Origin: Novosphingobium sp. BW1
GTDB taxonomy: Bacteria; Pseudomonadota; Alphaproteobacteria; Sphingomonadales; Sphingomonadaceae
Reading direction: 5' to 3'
Assembly (NCBI RefSeq): GCF_008107685.1
Contig: NZ_VIRF01000058.1
Coordinates: 1 to 64,000 of the forward strand
Length of the DNA stretch: 64,000 nt
Of this stretch, positions 36,172-45,916 are shown in pieces. The translations under genes and the position numbers were made by a program. Each line of letters opens with the position of its first letter. The stretch's first letter is position 1. Below the pieces are notes generated by a model. It did not search any database and had not been told where the DNA came from. It was given only the letters and a program-made list of their open reading frames with translations.

Positions 36172-37394
36172 AGCCGCTGGGCCCCATTCCTTCAGGGTTC
36201 GAGGCTATCGACGGTGTGCTGGCCGTAGCCGGAAAACCCGTGACGCATTGGGTTGAGCAAGCCGGGGGGACACCGCTTTTCCTTTACAGCGCAGAGCGGA
36301 TCCGCGCGCGGATCGCGCAGCTGCGCGCGGCCATGCCCGAACGTCTTGCGCTGCACTACGCGGTCAAGGCCAACCCGTTCGGCCCTGTACTTTCGCTGAT
36401 GCACGGGCTGGTCGATGGTTTCGACATCGCCTCGGGCGGTGAACTGCGCGAACTCCTTGCCTGCGGCGTTTCGGGGGCAGAGATAAGTTTTGCAGGGCCG
36501 GGCAAGCGTGACCGCGAGCTGGAGGCGGCCATCGTCCACGGTGTCACGCTCAACCTCGAGTCCGAGGGCGAGGCGGACCGCGCGCTCGCCCTTGGCCAAA
36601 AGTTGGGCCTGCGCCCGCGTCTTGCTGTGCGTGTCAACCCCGACTTCGACCTGAAGGGCTCAGGGATGAAGATGGGGGGCGGAGCCAAGCCCTTCGGCAT
36701 GGATGCGGAGCGCATTCCGGCCCTCGTGCGCCGCCTGCTGGACGCCGACGCGGACTGGCGCGGCTTCCACATATTTGCGGGCAGCCAGGCGCTTGATGCC
36801 AACGCGATTGCCGAAACGCAGGGGCAAACGCTCGAACTTGCCGCGCGGCTGGCCGAGGAGGTGGGGGAGGCGCCCCCCCACTGCAACTTGGGCGGCGGCC
36901 TTGGTATTCCCTATTTCGGTCCGGATCGCCCGGTGGACCTGGAGGCTGTCGGTGCGGCGCTGGCGCAGCGTTTCGACCAGCTTCCCGATATCCTTCAGGA
37001 GACGCGCTTCTGCATGGAGCTTGGTCGCTACCTGGTGGGCGAGGCTGGGGTCTATCTCACCCAGGTCCTCGACAGAAAAACGAGCCATGGTGAAACTTTT
37101 CTTGTGACGGACGGTGGGCTGCACCACCAGTTGGCGGCGTCGGGCAACTTCGGGACGGTGGTCCGGCGTAACTACCCGGTCGCCATTGCCACGCGCTTTG
37201 GCGAGCCGGTCGAGGAAGAGGCCTCGATCGTCGGGTGTCTCTGCACGCCGCTCGACAAGCTGGCTGAAAAGGCCGGTTTCCCGTGCGCTGACGTTGGCGA
37301 TCTCGTCGCGGTCTTCTGCGCGGGCGCCTATGGTGCAAGCGCCAGCCCGGCTTTGTTTCTGGGGCAGGGGCCCGCCCTGGAGCGGCTTGTCTGA
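36168..37394 (+). CDS. PLP-dependent decarboxylase, exosortase A system-associated
   Basis: A 408-residue fold-type III enzyme of the diaminopimelate/ornithine decarboxylase family. The PLP lysine is in H-Y-A-V-K-A-N-P, with G-G-E-L and N-L-G-G-G-L-G-I-P (phosphate binding) and E-L-G-R-Y-L-V. It likely makes an amine used in the XrtA polysaccharide. The start overlaps the ligase stop. Confidence 0.87.
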   Translation: MKPLGPIPSGFEAIDGVLAVAGKPVTHWVEQAGGTPLFLYSAERIRARIAQLRAAMPERLALHYAVKANPFGPVLSLMHGLVDGFDIASGGELRELLACGVSGAEISFAGPGKRDRELEAAIVHGVTLNLESEGEADRALALGQKLGLRPRLAVRVNPDFDLKGSGMKMGGGAKPFGMDAERIPALVRRLLDADADWRGFHIFAGSQALDANAIAETQGQTLELAARLAEEVGEAPPHCNLGGGLGIPYFGPDRPVDLEAVGAALAQRFDQLPDILQETRFCMELGRYLVGEAGVYLTQVLDRKTSHGETFLVTDGGLHHQLAASGNFGTVVRRNYPVAIATRFGEPVEEEASIVGCLCTPLDKLAEKAGFPCADVGDLVAVFCAGAYGASASPALFLGQGPALERLV

Positions 37395-37575
37395 TAACGA
37401 TTGGAGAAAGTGACTGTCCATTGTGCCATTTCGGGACTGGGGCTAGAGTTAGTGCGTAAGGCTAACGCAATGTTCACCCTTTTTGCCCATAGGGCGAAAT
37501 GGAATTTACCCGAGCCTTAACCTGTGCGCGAACGTGATGCGCGGGCGGGACGAACGGGATCAGAGGGAAGAAGAC
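37395..37575. promoter_or_regulatory. Promoter region of the main polysaccharide operon
   Basis: 181 bases ahead of the export gene. It contains an 8-bp stem (TTTTGCCC/GGGCGAAA, around 37482-37500) and a GAGGGAAG ribosome site near 37563-37570. I saw no confident sigma-70 or sigma-54 promoter. Confidence 0.35.
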
Positions 37576-38217
37576 ATGCGGTTTGATCGCCTTGCCACAC
37601 TCGTGTCTGGATGCGCACTGGCCAGCCTTGCGCTGTCGGGCTGCGCCACGACCAGTGCGCCCGAACTCCCGCCGGCGACCTTCGTGGCGATGCAGGAGGG
37701 GCCGGGCGAGGAGTACATCATCGGCCCGCTCGACGATCTGACCGTCTTCGTGTGGCGCAATCCTGAACTCGGCGCAAAGGTCCAGGTGCGGCCGGACGGG
37801 CGCATCACAACGCCCCTCATTACCGACATGCCCGCCGTGGGCAAGACCCCCGCGATGCTGGCCGAGGACATCCGCCTGCAGCTTTCTCAGTACATCGAGG
37901 ACCCGCTCGTCTCGGTAATCGTAAACAGCTTCTCGGGAACTTTCAGCCAGCAGATCCGGGTGGTTGGTGCGACCGAAAAGCCCGCCTCGATCCCCTACCG
38001 CGCGAACATGACGCTGCTCGACGCGATGATCGCGGTGGGCGGACTGTCGGAGTACGCGGCGGGCAACCGCGCGCGCCTGATCCGCTTCGACAAGACCAGC
38101 GGCAAGCAGAAGGAGTACAAGCTGCGCCTCTCCGACCTCCTCAAGGAGGGGGACAGCAAGGCCAACGTGATGCTCTCGCCGGGCGATGTCATCATCATCC
38201 CCGAGAGCATGTTCTGA
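37576..38217 (+). CDS. Wza-like polysaccharide export lipoprotein (XrtA type)
   Basis: A 213-residue lipoprotein. The signal ends in L-A-L-S-G-C (lipid Cys at 23), then the Poly_export domain (Y-I-I-G-P-L-D-D-L-T-V-F-V) and a SLBB repeat (I-R-V-V-G-A-T-E-K-P near 135, M-I-A-V-G-G-L). It forms the outer-membrane outlet for the polymer. It is first in the rightward run of export genes. Confidence 0.93.
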   Translation: MRFDRLATLVSGCALASLALSGCATTSAPELPPATFVAMQEGPGEEYIIGPLDDLTVFVWRNPELGAKVQVRPDGRITTPLITDMPAVGKTPAMLAEDIRLQLSQYIEDPLVSVIVNSFSGTFSQQIRVVGATEKPASIPYRANMTLLDAMIAVGGLSEYAAGNRARLIRFDKTSGKQKEYKLRLSDLLKEGDSKANVMLSPGDVIIIPESMF

Positions 38218-38233
38218 AGGTCAGGGCGCAGCC

Positions 38234-39754
38234 ATGAACACGCTGTATGAAGAACTGCTCGCAGCGATGCACAGCGTCTGGCACCGGCGCTGGATCGCGC
38301 TGGCCTGCGCCTGGGCGATCTGCCTGATGGGGTGGCTGGCCGTGGCGCTGATCCCCAACGCCTACGAATCGCATGCGCGTATCTTCATCCAGCTCGACGA
38401 TGCCCTGGCCGAACAGGTGGGCATCGGCGTTGCCGACAAAAAGCGGGATATCGAGCGCATCCGCCAGACGCTGACGAGCGCGGTGAACCTGGAAAAAGTG
38501 GTGCGGGCGACGCGCCTGGGCGACACCATCGAAGATCCCAAGGCGATGGAGGCGGCGGTCCTGGCGCTGGGCAAGAACGTCTCGGTCGTCGCACAGCAGG
38601 ACAACCTCTTCGAGATCCGGGCGACGGCGAGCAATGGGTCATTCTCCGATGCCGAGAACGCGAAGCTGGCCCAGAATGTCGCGCAGAAGCTGATTGACAT
38701 CTTCCGCGAGGAAAACCTTTCGGGAAATCGCGGCGAGATGGCCGAAAGCCTCCAGTTCCTGAACCAGCAGCTCAAGCAGCGCGAGAGCGAGCTGGAATCG
38801 GCCGAGAACAAGCGCTCCGCGTTCGAGGCGCGGCATCCCGAACTGGCGCAGGGTGGCGCCCTCAACAACCAGCGGCTCGAGGCGGCGCGTTCGCAGCTGC
38901 GCGGGGTCGAGGCCGATCTTGCCGCTGCGCAGAGCGCGCTTGCGGCGATCAATGGCCAGATCGCGAGCACGCCGCGCACGATGCCGGGCGGCAGCGCGGG
39001 GTCGGCCAGCGCCGCTTTGGCGAAAGCCCAATCCGACCTGGCTTCGATGCGTGGGCGCGGCCTTACTGAGAACCATCCCGACGTCATTGCCGCGCGCAAT
39101 CAGGTCAATGCCCTGAAGAGCGCCGCGGCTGCCGAGAGCGACAGTGGCGGGGGCATGCCGAACCCGGCTTACGCTTCGCTGGTCTCGATCCGCGCCGAAC
39201 GCATGGCCAATGTCCAGGCGCTGGTCGCGCGTAAGGCCGCGTTGCAGTCCGACGTGGCCACGATGACCGCGAACGCCATTGCCAACCCCGAACTTGCGGC
39301 GGAGGCCAACCGCATCGCGCGTGACTACGACGTGCTGCGCCAGCAATATGACAAGCTCCTGCAGGACCGCGAGGAACTGCGGATTCGCGGGGAGGTGAAG
39401 ACCGAACGCGAGGCGGTGAAGTTCGAGGTCGTCGATCCGCCGACGACCCCGCGTGCACCCGTTGCGCCCAACCGTCCGGTGCTGCTGATCGGCGTGCTGA
39501 TCGTAGGTGTCGGCGGGGGCTGCGCGGCGGCCTTCGCGCTGAGTAAGGTGCGCTCGGTCTTCGCGACCACCGCCGGTCTGGAACGCGCAATGGGGCTTCC
39601 CGTACTGGGCGCGATCTCGCAGAACCTGACCGAGGGCGCGCGTGCGCTGCGGCGGCGCAGGCTCAAGTATTTTTACGGCGCGACGGCGGCGCTCGGCGGT
39701 CTTCTTGTCGTGCTGCTCGTGGTTGAGTTCGTCCAGCGGGGCATGGTCGCATGA
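38234..39754 (+). CDS. XrtA-system chain-length determinant (Wzz/EpsF-like)
   Basis: A 506-residue inner-membrane PCP protein. Transmembrane helices lie near residues 22-42 and 410-430, with long periplasmic coiled coils between (E-S-E-L-E-S-A-E-N-K-R) and a final GNVR-like region plus R-A-P-V-A-P-N-R-P. It sets polymer length with the tyrosine kinase encoded next. The ATG at 38234 is used; earlier frames overlap the preceding gene. It overlaps the kinase gene by ATGA. Confidence 0.92.
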   Translation: MNTLYEELLAAMHSVWHRRWIALACAWAICLMGWLAVALIPNAYESHARIFIQLDDALAEQVGIGVADKKRDIERIRQTLTSAVNLEKVVRATRLGDTIEDPKAMEAAVLALGKNVSVVAQQDNLFEIRATASNGSFSDAENAKLAQNVAQKLIDIFREENLSGNRGEMAESLQFLNQQLKQRESELESAENKRSAFEARHPELAQGGALNNQRLEAARSQLRGVEADLAAAQSALAAINGQIASTPRTMPGGSAGSASAALAKAQSDLASMRGRGLTENHPDVIAARNQVNALKSAAAAESDSGGGMPNPAYASLVSIRAERMANVQALVARKAALQSDVATMTANAIANPELAAEANRIARDYDVLRQQYDKLLQDREELRIRGEVKTEREAVKFEVVDPPTTPRAPVAPNRPVLLIGVLIVGVGGGCAAAFALSKVRSVFATTAGLERAMGLPVLGAISQNLTEGARALRRRRLKYFYGATAALGGLLVVLLVVEFVQRGMVA

Positions 39755-40929
39755 GCGGGGAAGGCAAGATGAGCGAACCGGGCAAGCCGCCCTCCCACGA
39801 TACGACGCCGCAGGGCGCGAACACGGCATCGGAGGCGTCTGTGGACGGCGCGGCGCAGGTGTCGGACAATTCTGAAAGTGAGAGCCCCTCTCTGATCGAG
39901 CGCGCCGCGCGCCGCTTCGATTTCGGCAGCTTCATCGCGCGTCCCGATCCGCTTCCCGCCGATGTTGCGGCGAAGGCTGCAGCGAGTGGCAAGGCGCGCC
40001 GGATCGTGCGCAACGACAACGCGGCAAAGCCCGCCGGAGAGCCTGAAAAGGCCGATTTGCAGCCCGCGAGCGCTTCGCCCCATCCCCGCCGCCGGGCGAG
40101 TGACTTTGCACCTGCACCCTCAGATCCCGCGCCCGTTACGGCAGCATCGGTGGAGCCGGTTCCGGCTCTCGTCGGGGAGCCGGTGGTCTTTTCCGGGACG
40201 CGCCATCCTATCGACCGCGATCGCCTGGCCGAGCATGGCTTGATCGTGCCCGAAGGGGCGGTGACGGCGCTTCTGGAAGAGTTCCGTATCGTCAAGCGGC
40301 AGGTGCTGCCCCAGGCCGCCGAGCTGCGCCGCAAGAAGGCGGGACCCGCCGCGCAGCGCGTGCTCATCAGTTCACCGCACCCGGGCGAGGGCAAGACCTA
40401 TTGCGCTCTCAACCTCGCGCTTTCCATCGCGGCGGAGAAAGAGAGCGAGGTGCTCCTCGTCGACGCTGATTTCGCCAAGCCCTCGGTCCTCTCGGTGCTG
40501 GGCCTGCCCGGTGGGCGCGGCCTGATGGACGCGCTGATGGATGAGACGCTCGATGTGGCCGACTGCGTGCTCGGCACCGACATTCCGGGCCTGTGGGTCC
40601 TGCCTGCAGGCGAGGACACCAATACCGATAGCGAGTACCTGTCGAGCTCGCGCACGACCCGTGTGCTTGATCGACTGACGCAAGGCGCCCCGCAGCGCAT
40701 TGTCATCTTCGATTCGCCGCCCGCGCTGGCCGCCTCGCCTGCCGCCGAACTGGCCAAGCATGTCGGTCAGGCCATTGTCATCGTGCGGGCAGACCGTACC
40801 GGGCAGGGGGCTCTTGACGATGCGATCAAGCTGCTGGATGGCTGCCCCAACGTGCAGCTCCTTCTGAACGGCGCGCAATTCAGCCCGAGTGGCCGTCGCT
40901 TCGGGTCCTATTATGGGTACAAGGACTGA
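39751..40929 (+). CDS. XrtA-associated tyrosine autokinase (CpsD/BY-kinase)
   Basis: A 392-residue cytoplasmic P-loop kinase. A disordered N-terminal 150 residues precedes Walker A (H-P-G-E-G-K-T-Y), Walker A' (L-L-V-D-A-D-F-A-K-P) and Walker B (I-V-I-F-D-S-P-P). The C-terminal end carries only a few tyrosines (Y-Y-G-Y-K-D), fewer than in Wzc-type clusters. It probably acts by contacting the chain-length determinant. It overlaps both neighbours by stop-start coupling. Confidence 0.9.
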   Translation: MSGEGKMSEPGKPPSHDTTPQGANTASEASVDGAAQVSDNSESESPSLIERAARRFDFGSFIARPDPLPADVAAKAAASGKARRIVRNDNAAKPAGEPEKADLQPASASPHPRRRASDFAPAPSDPAPVTAASVEPVPALVGEPVVFSGTRHPIDRDRLAEHGLIVPEGAVTALLEEFRIVKRQVLPQAAELRRKKAGPAAQRVLISSPHPGEGKTYCALNLALSIAAEKESEVLLVDADFAKPSVLSVLGLPGGRGLMDALMDETLDVADCVLGTDIPGLWVLPAGEDTNTDSEYLSSSRTTRVLDRLTQGAPQRIVIFDSPPALAASPAAELAKHVGQAIVIVRADRTGQGALDDAIKLLDGCPNVQLLLNGAQFSPSGRRFGSYYGYKD

Positions 40930-42659
40930 TGCGCGGCCATTTCCTTCTGACGTACGCAGGCGTGGTGCTCGCTCTTGCCTGCGTGTCCGGGTTTTATTCC
41001 GGCAGCGCCGCCGCGCAGACCATGGGCTATGGCGGGCTTGGCGGTGAGGACGCAGTCGGTCCCGGTGCTGCATCGGGTAACGGAACTTCGGGCAACGGAT
41101 CTTCGGGCGGCGGGCAGGGCGAGAAGGCCACGGTCGGACGCCGCGTGGAAATCCGCCCCTATATCGAACTTGATCAGATCGTCAGCGCCCAGCTTTCACC
41201 GGGCAGCGACGTCCTGACTTATACCCAGGCTGCGGTCGGCGTCGACGCCGGGCTTCAAGGGCGGCGCACCGGCCTGTCGCTTTCGGCGCGCTATGCCCGC
41301 CAGATCGGTTGGGGCGATGGGCGGAACAGCGATGTCCTGAGCGGTGTCGCGCGCGGCTATGCGACCGTGACGCCGGGCCTCACGCTGGAGGCGGGCGGCC
41401 TTGCTACGCAATCCAGCTTCTCGGGCGGATCGGCGCGCTATCTGGGCGGAGACGACCGGCGGACGGTCTACTCGGTCTACGCCGGACCAACCCTCGCCAC
41501 GCGCGCAGGCGCCGTGGATCTTCAGGGCAGCTACCGTGCGGGGTATTCGAGCGTAGAGCAGGGCAACGCCTTCTTGCCGGCTCCGGACGGCGAGCGCGTC
41601 ACGCGCAGCGAGGACAGCTTGGTGCAGTCGGTCGAGCTTCAGGCGGGCGTCAAGCCGGGCACGGTGCTTCCCGTCGGCCTTGCCGTGGCCGGGAGCGCCT
41701 ATCAGGAGGATATCTCCGTTCTCGACCAGCGCGTGCGCGACATGCAGGCGCGCGCGATGGTAACCTTGCCGGTGAGCCGAACCGTCCAGGTCGTTGGTGC
41801 CATCGGGTATGAGGATGTCGAGATTTCGAACCGCGACGTGTCCACCGATGCCGAGGATCGCCCCTTGATCGGGCGCGACGGGCAGTATGTGACTGACACA
41901 AGCTCGCCCCGTCAGCTTTCCTACGATGTCTCGGGCATCCTGTGGGACGTCGCCGTTATGTGGCGGCCGAGCCGGCGCACGTCGTTCTCGGCGCATGTGG
42001 GGCGCCGTTACGGCTCCACAACCTTCGGAGGCCAACTTGCCTACTCGCCCGATGACCGCAAGACGCTCAGCGTCTCGGTCTACGACAACCTGGCTGGCTT
42101 CGGAGGGCAGATCAACCGCGCGCTCAACGACCTACCGACCGATTTCGAGGCGGTGCGCGATCCGGTGACGGGCGACCTGGTGGGCTGCGTCAATTCGCTG
42201 GAAGGCGGCAACTGCCTTCCCGGCGTCCTGGGCTCGCTGCGCGCTTCGGCCTTCCGCGCGCGCGGCATCGCGGCCAGCTACACGATGCAGATTGGCCGCC
42301 TGAGCGCAGGGATCGGGCTTGGCTATGACCGGCGCAAGTACATCGCCGCGCAAGGGACCATTCTTGCCAGCGCCAATGGCATGGTCGACGAGAACACCTG
42401 GGCCTCGCTCTACCTGTCGGGGCCATTGGGTCGCAACGCGGGCTGGTCGACCAACGGCTATGTCAACTGGATCACGTCGACCGACACCACCTTCGGCGAT
42501 GTCACGACCTATGGTCTGGCCGCGTCCTATTACCACATGATCACGCCGCGCCTGCGCGGCACCCTCGCCGTGTCGGTCGATGGTTCGAGCTACGACCTCG
42601 ACACGGTGCGCGACTACTGGTCGCTGACAGGCCTTGCCGGCCTGCGCTACAACTTCTGA
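40929..42659 (+). CDS. TIGR03016-type PEP-CTERM/XrtA outer-membrane barrel
   Basis: A 576-residue predicted outer-membrane beta-barrel with a signal peptide (to about residue 30), a glycine/serine-rich linker (N-G-T-S-G-N-G-S-S-G-G) and many alternating strands, ending in L-R-Y-N-F. Such proteins occur in XrtA loci and probably help secretion of the polymer or the processed proteins. Assignment is from length, operon place and C-terminal aromatic. Confidence 0.82.
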   Translation: MRGHFLLTYAGVVLALACVSGFYSGSAAAQTMGYGGLGGEDAVGPGAASGNGTSGNGSSGGGQGEKATVGRRVEIRPYIELDQIVSAQLSPGSDVLTYTQAAVGVDAGLQGRRTGLSLSARYARQIGWGDGRNSDVLSGVARGYATVTPGLTLEAGGLATQSSFSGGSARYLGGDDRRTVYSVYAGPTLATRAGAVDLQGSYRAGYSSVEQGNAFLPAPDGERVTRSEDSLVQSVELQAGVKPGTVLPVGLAVAGSAYQEDISVLDQRVRDMQARAMVTLPVSRTVQVVGAIGYEDVEISNRDVSTDAEDRPLIGRDGQYVTDTSSPRQLSYDVSGILWDVAVMWRPSRRTSFSAHVGRRYGSTTFGGQLAYSPDDRKTLSVSVYDNLAGFGGQINRALNDLPTDFEAVRDPVTGDLVGCVNSLEGGNCLPGVLGSLRASAFRARGIAASYTMQIGRLSAGIGLGYDRRKYIAAQGTILASANGMVDENTWASLYLSGPLGRNAGWSTNGYVNWITSTDTTFGDVTTYGLAASYYHMITPRLRGTLAVSVDGSSYDLDTVRDYWSLTGLAGLRYNF

Positions 42660-42679
42660 CTTCGAGGGAGGAGTTCACG

Positions 42680-43963
42680 ATGTTCGATGATTTCTACGGG
42701 CTCGAAGCCAGACCCTTTCAGCTGACGCCCGACCCGGCATTCTATTTCGAGAGCGTGACGCATCGCAAGGCGCTCTCCTATCTGGGATATGGCCTTGCGC
42801 AAGGGGAGGGCTTCGTGGCCATCACCGGCGAGGTCGGTTCGGGCAAGTCGACACTGGTCGCCTACCTCATGGCCACCATTGATCCGGGTCGGATGACTGC
42901 GGCCAACGTGGTGACCAGCGCGCTGGATGGCGAAGAGATCGTTCATGTTGTCGCGCGCGCCTTCGGAGTCGAGGTTGACGGGCACGACAAGGCCTCTGCG
43001 CTTGGTGCGATCGAGGCTTTCCTTCACGAGGAAGCGCGTGCGGGGCGCCGTTCGCTGCTGATCGTGGATGAGGCGCAGAACCTGTCGATCACCGCGCTCG
43101 AAGAGCTGCGTATGCTCTCGAACTTCCAGCTGGGGTCACACCCGCTGCTCCAGACGCTGCTTCTGGGCCAGCCCGAATTTCGGACCACGTTGATGGAAAG
43201 CGACCGGCTAGAGCAGCTGCGCCAGCGCGTGATTGCAACGCACCACCTGACCGCGATGCAGCCCAAGGAAGTTCAGTCCTATATCGAGCATCGCCTGACC
43301 TGCGTGGGGTGGGACGGCAATCCCAGCTTCGATCAACGGGTCTTTTCCGGCATCTACGAGGCAACCGGGGGTGTTCCGCGCCGGATCAACCAGGTGGCCA
43401 ACCGCCTTCTGCTGCTCGGCTCGGTCGAGCAGCGCACGCGGATCGACAGCGCCATGCTCACGCAGGTGCTGGACGAGATGAAGCACGATGGCACCATCGG
43501 CCATAGCCACGAGGGCGAAGATGCCCGAACGGCGCACCATCATCCCGACTATTCGCTCGACAACGGGGTACCTGCCTCGGTTGCGATTGCGCACGATACT
43601 GCCTTTGCGTCGGAAGAGGAGGGCAGGAGTGCGGCAAGGGCGAGCCATGCGGCTATCGACGCGCCCGCCGCTATCGCCCTGATTGAAAGTGCGCTGGCGG
43701 ATCGCGACGCCCAGATCTGCGAGCTTCAGCAGGCTGTTGTCGAACTCGCCAACAAGGCTGAGGCCCATGAGGCACAGGCTCTTGAAGCGGAGGATCCTTC
43801 CGCAGAACGCGTCGGCCATCTCGAGGCGCAGCTGGCCGAAGCGCATGAGCGAATGGCGGCGCTGGAAGCCCGGCTCAACGAACAGGAGCGGACCTTGCGT
43901 CATGTCCTGACCATGCTGATCGAATGGGTCGAGGGCGGCGGAGATCAGCGCAGCGCGGCATGA
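42680..43963 (+). CDS. XrtA/PEP-CTERM system ExeA-like ATPase (TIGR03015 type)
   Basis: A 427-residue AAA ATPase with the family start F-Y-G-L-E-A-R-P-F-Q-L-T-P-D-P. Walker A is G-E-V-G-S-G-K-S-T (about 50-58) and Walker B is L-L-I-V-D-E-A-Q-N. The last 150 residues form a coiled coil not needed for ATP binding. The protein may drive assembly of the export machinery. Confidence 0.9.
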   Translation: MFDDFYGLEARPFQLTPDPAFYFESVTHRKALSYLGYGLAQGEGFVAITGEVGSGKSTLVAYLMATIDPGRMTAANVVTSALDGEEIVHVVARAFGVEVDGHDKASALGAIEAFLHEEARAGRRSLLIVDEAQNLSITALEELRMLSNFQLGSHPLLQTLLLGQPEFRTTLMESDRLEQLRQRVIATHHLTAMQPKEVQSYIEHRLTCVGWDGNPSFDQRVFSGIYEATGGVPRRINQVANRLLLLGSVEQRTRIDSAMLTQVLDEMKHDGTIGHSHEGEDARTAHHHPDYSLDNGVPASVAIAHDTAFASEEEGRSAARASHAAIDAPAAIALIESALADRDAQICELQQAVVELANKAEAHEAQALEAEDPSAERVGHLEAQLAEAHERMAALEARLNEQERTLRHVLTMLIEWVEGGGDQRSAA

Positions 43964-44838
43964 GCGCGGAGAGACCAATGGCCATCGTCAACGGCCTCTC
44001 GGTCGACGTGGAGGACTGGTTCCAGGTTGGCGCATTCGAGAACGTGCTCGCACGCGGCGATTGGGATCACCTGCCCATGCGGGTGGAACGCAACTGCGAC
44101 GCGGTGCTCGACCTGTTTGCCCAGGCAGGCGTGACCGGAACCTTCTTCACGCTGGGCTGGATCGCCGAGCGGGCGCCCACGCTAATGCGCCGTATCGCCG
44201 AAGCCGGGCATGAGATGGCCAGCCACGGCTGGGCGCACGAACGCGTGTTCCGTCTGGGTCGCAAGGCTTTCCGCGAAGATCTGGCGCGCAGTCGCAAGGT
44301 CCTGGAGGATGTGAGCGGGGCGGCTGTGCGGGGATACCGTGCGCCCAGCTTCTCCATCGATGCGCGGACCCCCTGGGCCTACGAGGTCTTGGCCGAGGCC
44401 GGATATGCCTACAGTTCCAGCGTCGCGCCCGTGGTGCACGATCACTATGGTTGGCGCGAAGCGCCGCGTTTTGCCTTTTACCCACTGGCTGGAAGCGACC
44501 TTCTCGAGATCCCGGTCACTACGGCCGAGGTCGGTGCGCGGCGTCTTGCGGCCGGTGGAGGCGGGTTCTTTCGTGTTCTTCCCTATGCGTTTACGCGTTG
44601 GGCGATCCGCCAGGTCAACGCGGAAGGACGCCCGGCGGTCTTCTATTTTCATCCCTGGGAGATCGATCCCGACCAGCCCCGCGTCGAAGGGGCACCGCTG
44701 CGCTCGCGGGTGCGCCACTATACGAACCTCCGCCGCATGGCAGGCAAGTTGCAGCGGCTGACGGCTGAATTTCGCTGGGGCCGGATGGACGTTCTGGCCG
44801 ATGCCGAGCGAAGGCGTGCCGTGAGACCGGCGGCGTGA
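43960..44838 (+). CDS. XrtA-system polysaccharide deacetylase
   Basis: A 292-residue NodB-type deacetylase. The motifs are S-V-D-V-E-D-W-F (catalytic/metal Asp), S-H-G-W-A-H (metal His pair) and R-A-P-S-F (arginine motif). It would remove acetyl groups from the polymer. The start at 43960 overlaps the ATPase stop by ATGA; 43978 is an alternative. Confidence 0.9.
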   Translation: MSAERPMAIVNGLSVDVEDWFQVGAFENVLARGDWDHLPMRVERNCDAVLDLFAQAGVTGTFFTLGWIAERAPTLMRRIAEAGHEMASHGWAHERVFRLGRKAFREDLARSRKVLEDVSGAAVRGYRAPSFSIDARTPWAYEVLAEAGYAYSSSVAPVVHDHYGWREAPRFAFYPLAGSDLLEIPVTTAEVGARRLAAGGGGFFRVLPYAFTRWAIRQVNAEGRPAVFYFHPWEIDPDQPRVEGAPLRSRVRHYTNLRRMAGKLQRLTAEFRWGRMDVLADAERRRAVRPAA

Positions 44839-45911
44839 ACGCGCCCTTTGCCCCGACCTGCACACAGGTGCGTCTGGCGGACCTGTCCGACCGGGACGAA
44901 TGCGCTCGCATCGACGACTTCGTGCTGGCCCATCCGCAAGGCACACCCTTTCATCGTCCGGCCTGGTTCTGCTCCGTGGCCGAGGCGACGGGCAATGCAG
45001 CGCTTGCTCTGGTCGCCGAACGGGCGGGCGCGCTTTCGGGTCTTCTTCCACTCGATTGCATCTCCTCGCCGATCTTCGGGCGGGTGCTCGCATCGAGCGG
45101 TTTCGCGGTGGACGGCGGGCTTCTGGTTCACGATGGGGTAGATCCGCAGGCGTTCTTCGACGCCGTATGCGAACTGGCCGGACGCAGATCCTGTCCAGCG
45201 GTGGAACTGCGCGGAGGACTGCTTCCCGAAGTGGGAGAGGGTTGGGCGATCCAGGACGGCTCCCACTGCACCTTCGCGCGCCGTCTCGCCGGGGACGACG
45301 AGAGTGAGTTGATGGCGATCCCGCGCAAGCAGCGCGCCGAGGTGCGCAAGAGCCTCTCGGCCGAGCTGGAGGTCCAAGTAGGACGCAGCGAGGACGCGCT
45401 TGACGAGCATTACCGCGTTTTTTGCGAAAGTTATCGAAACCTGGGTACGCCAGTCTTCCCGCGCGCTTTGCTGGGAGGCGTGTTCCACGCCTTTGGAGAC
45501 GATGCCGACATCCTGACTGTGCGCCATGAAGGGCAGGCAGTCGCCAGTGTGCTGAGCCTCTATCACAAGGGCACGGTCATGCCCTATTGGGGCGGCGGGA
45601 CCTGGGCGGCACGGCGGCTGCGGGCGAACGAGCGCATGTATTTCGCGCTCATGCTCCATGCCCGGCGCCGGGGCATGCACAGCTTCGACTTCGGTCGTTC
45701 CAAGACCGGAAGCGGCGCCTACCACTACAAGCGCAACTGGGGGTTCGAACCGTGCGCGTTGACGTACGCCAGCTGGACTGCACCGGGGGCCGCGATGCGC
45801 GATATGAACCCGCAAAGCGCGAAGCGGGCGCTGCAGGTGAGGCTGTGGCAGCGCCTGCCGCTGCGCATTGCCAATCGCCTCGGGCCTCTGATCGCGCGCG
45901 GGATCGGATAG
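44835..45911 (+). CDS. FemAB-like XrtA/PEP-CTERM-associated protein
   Basis: A 358-residue double-GNAT protein. The C-terminal segment R-R-G-M-H-S-F-D-F-G-R-S-K and G-A-Y-H-Y-K-R-N-W-G-F-E-P fits the FemAB/TIGR03019 group. It likely transfers an aminoacyl or acyl group to the surface polymer or a lipid carrier. Coupled by ATGA to the deacetylase gene. Confidence 0.85.
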   Translation: MNAPFAPTCTQVRLADLSDRDECARIDDFVLAHPQGTPFHRPAWFCSVAEATGNAALALVAERAGALSGLLPLDCISSPIFGRVLASSGFAVDGGLLVHDGVDPQAFFDAVCELAGRRSCPAVELRGGLLPEVGEGWAIQDGSHCTFARRLAGDDESELMAIPRKQRAEVRKSLSAELEVQVGRSEDALDEHYRVFCESYRNLGTPVFPRALLGGVFHAFGDDADILTVRHEGQAVASVLSLYHKGTVMPYWGGGTWAARRLRANERMYFALMLHARRRGMHSFDFGRSKTGSGAYHYKRNWGFEPCALTYASWTAPGAAMRDMNPQSAKRALQVRLWQRLPLRIANRLGPLIARGIG

Positions 45912-45916
45912 GCGCC

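Noticed and set aside
37440..37475. Sigma-54-like promoter (TGGGG...GTGC) before the polysaccharide operon
   Set aside because: The spacing between the GG and GC elements is wrong by at least one base, and spacing is strict for sigma-54.
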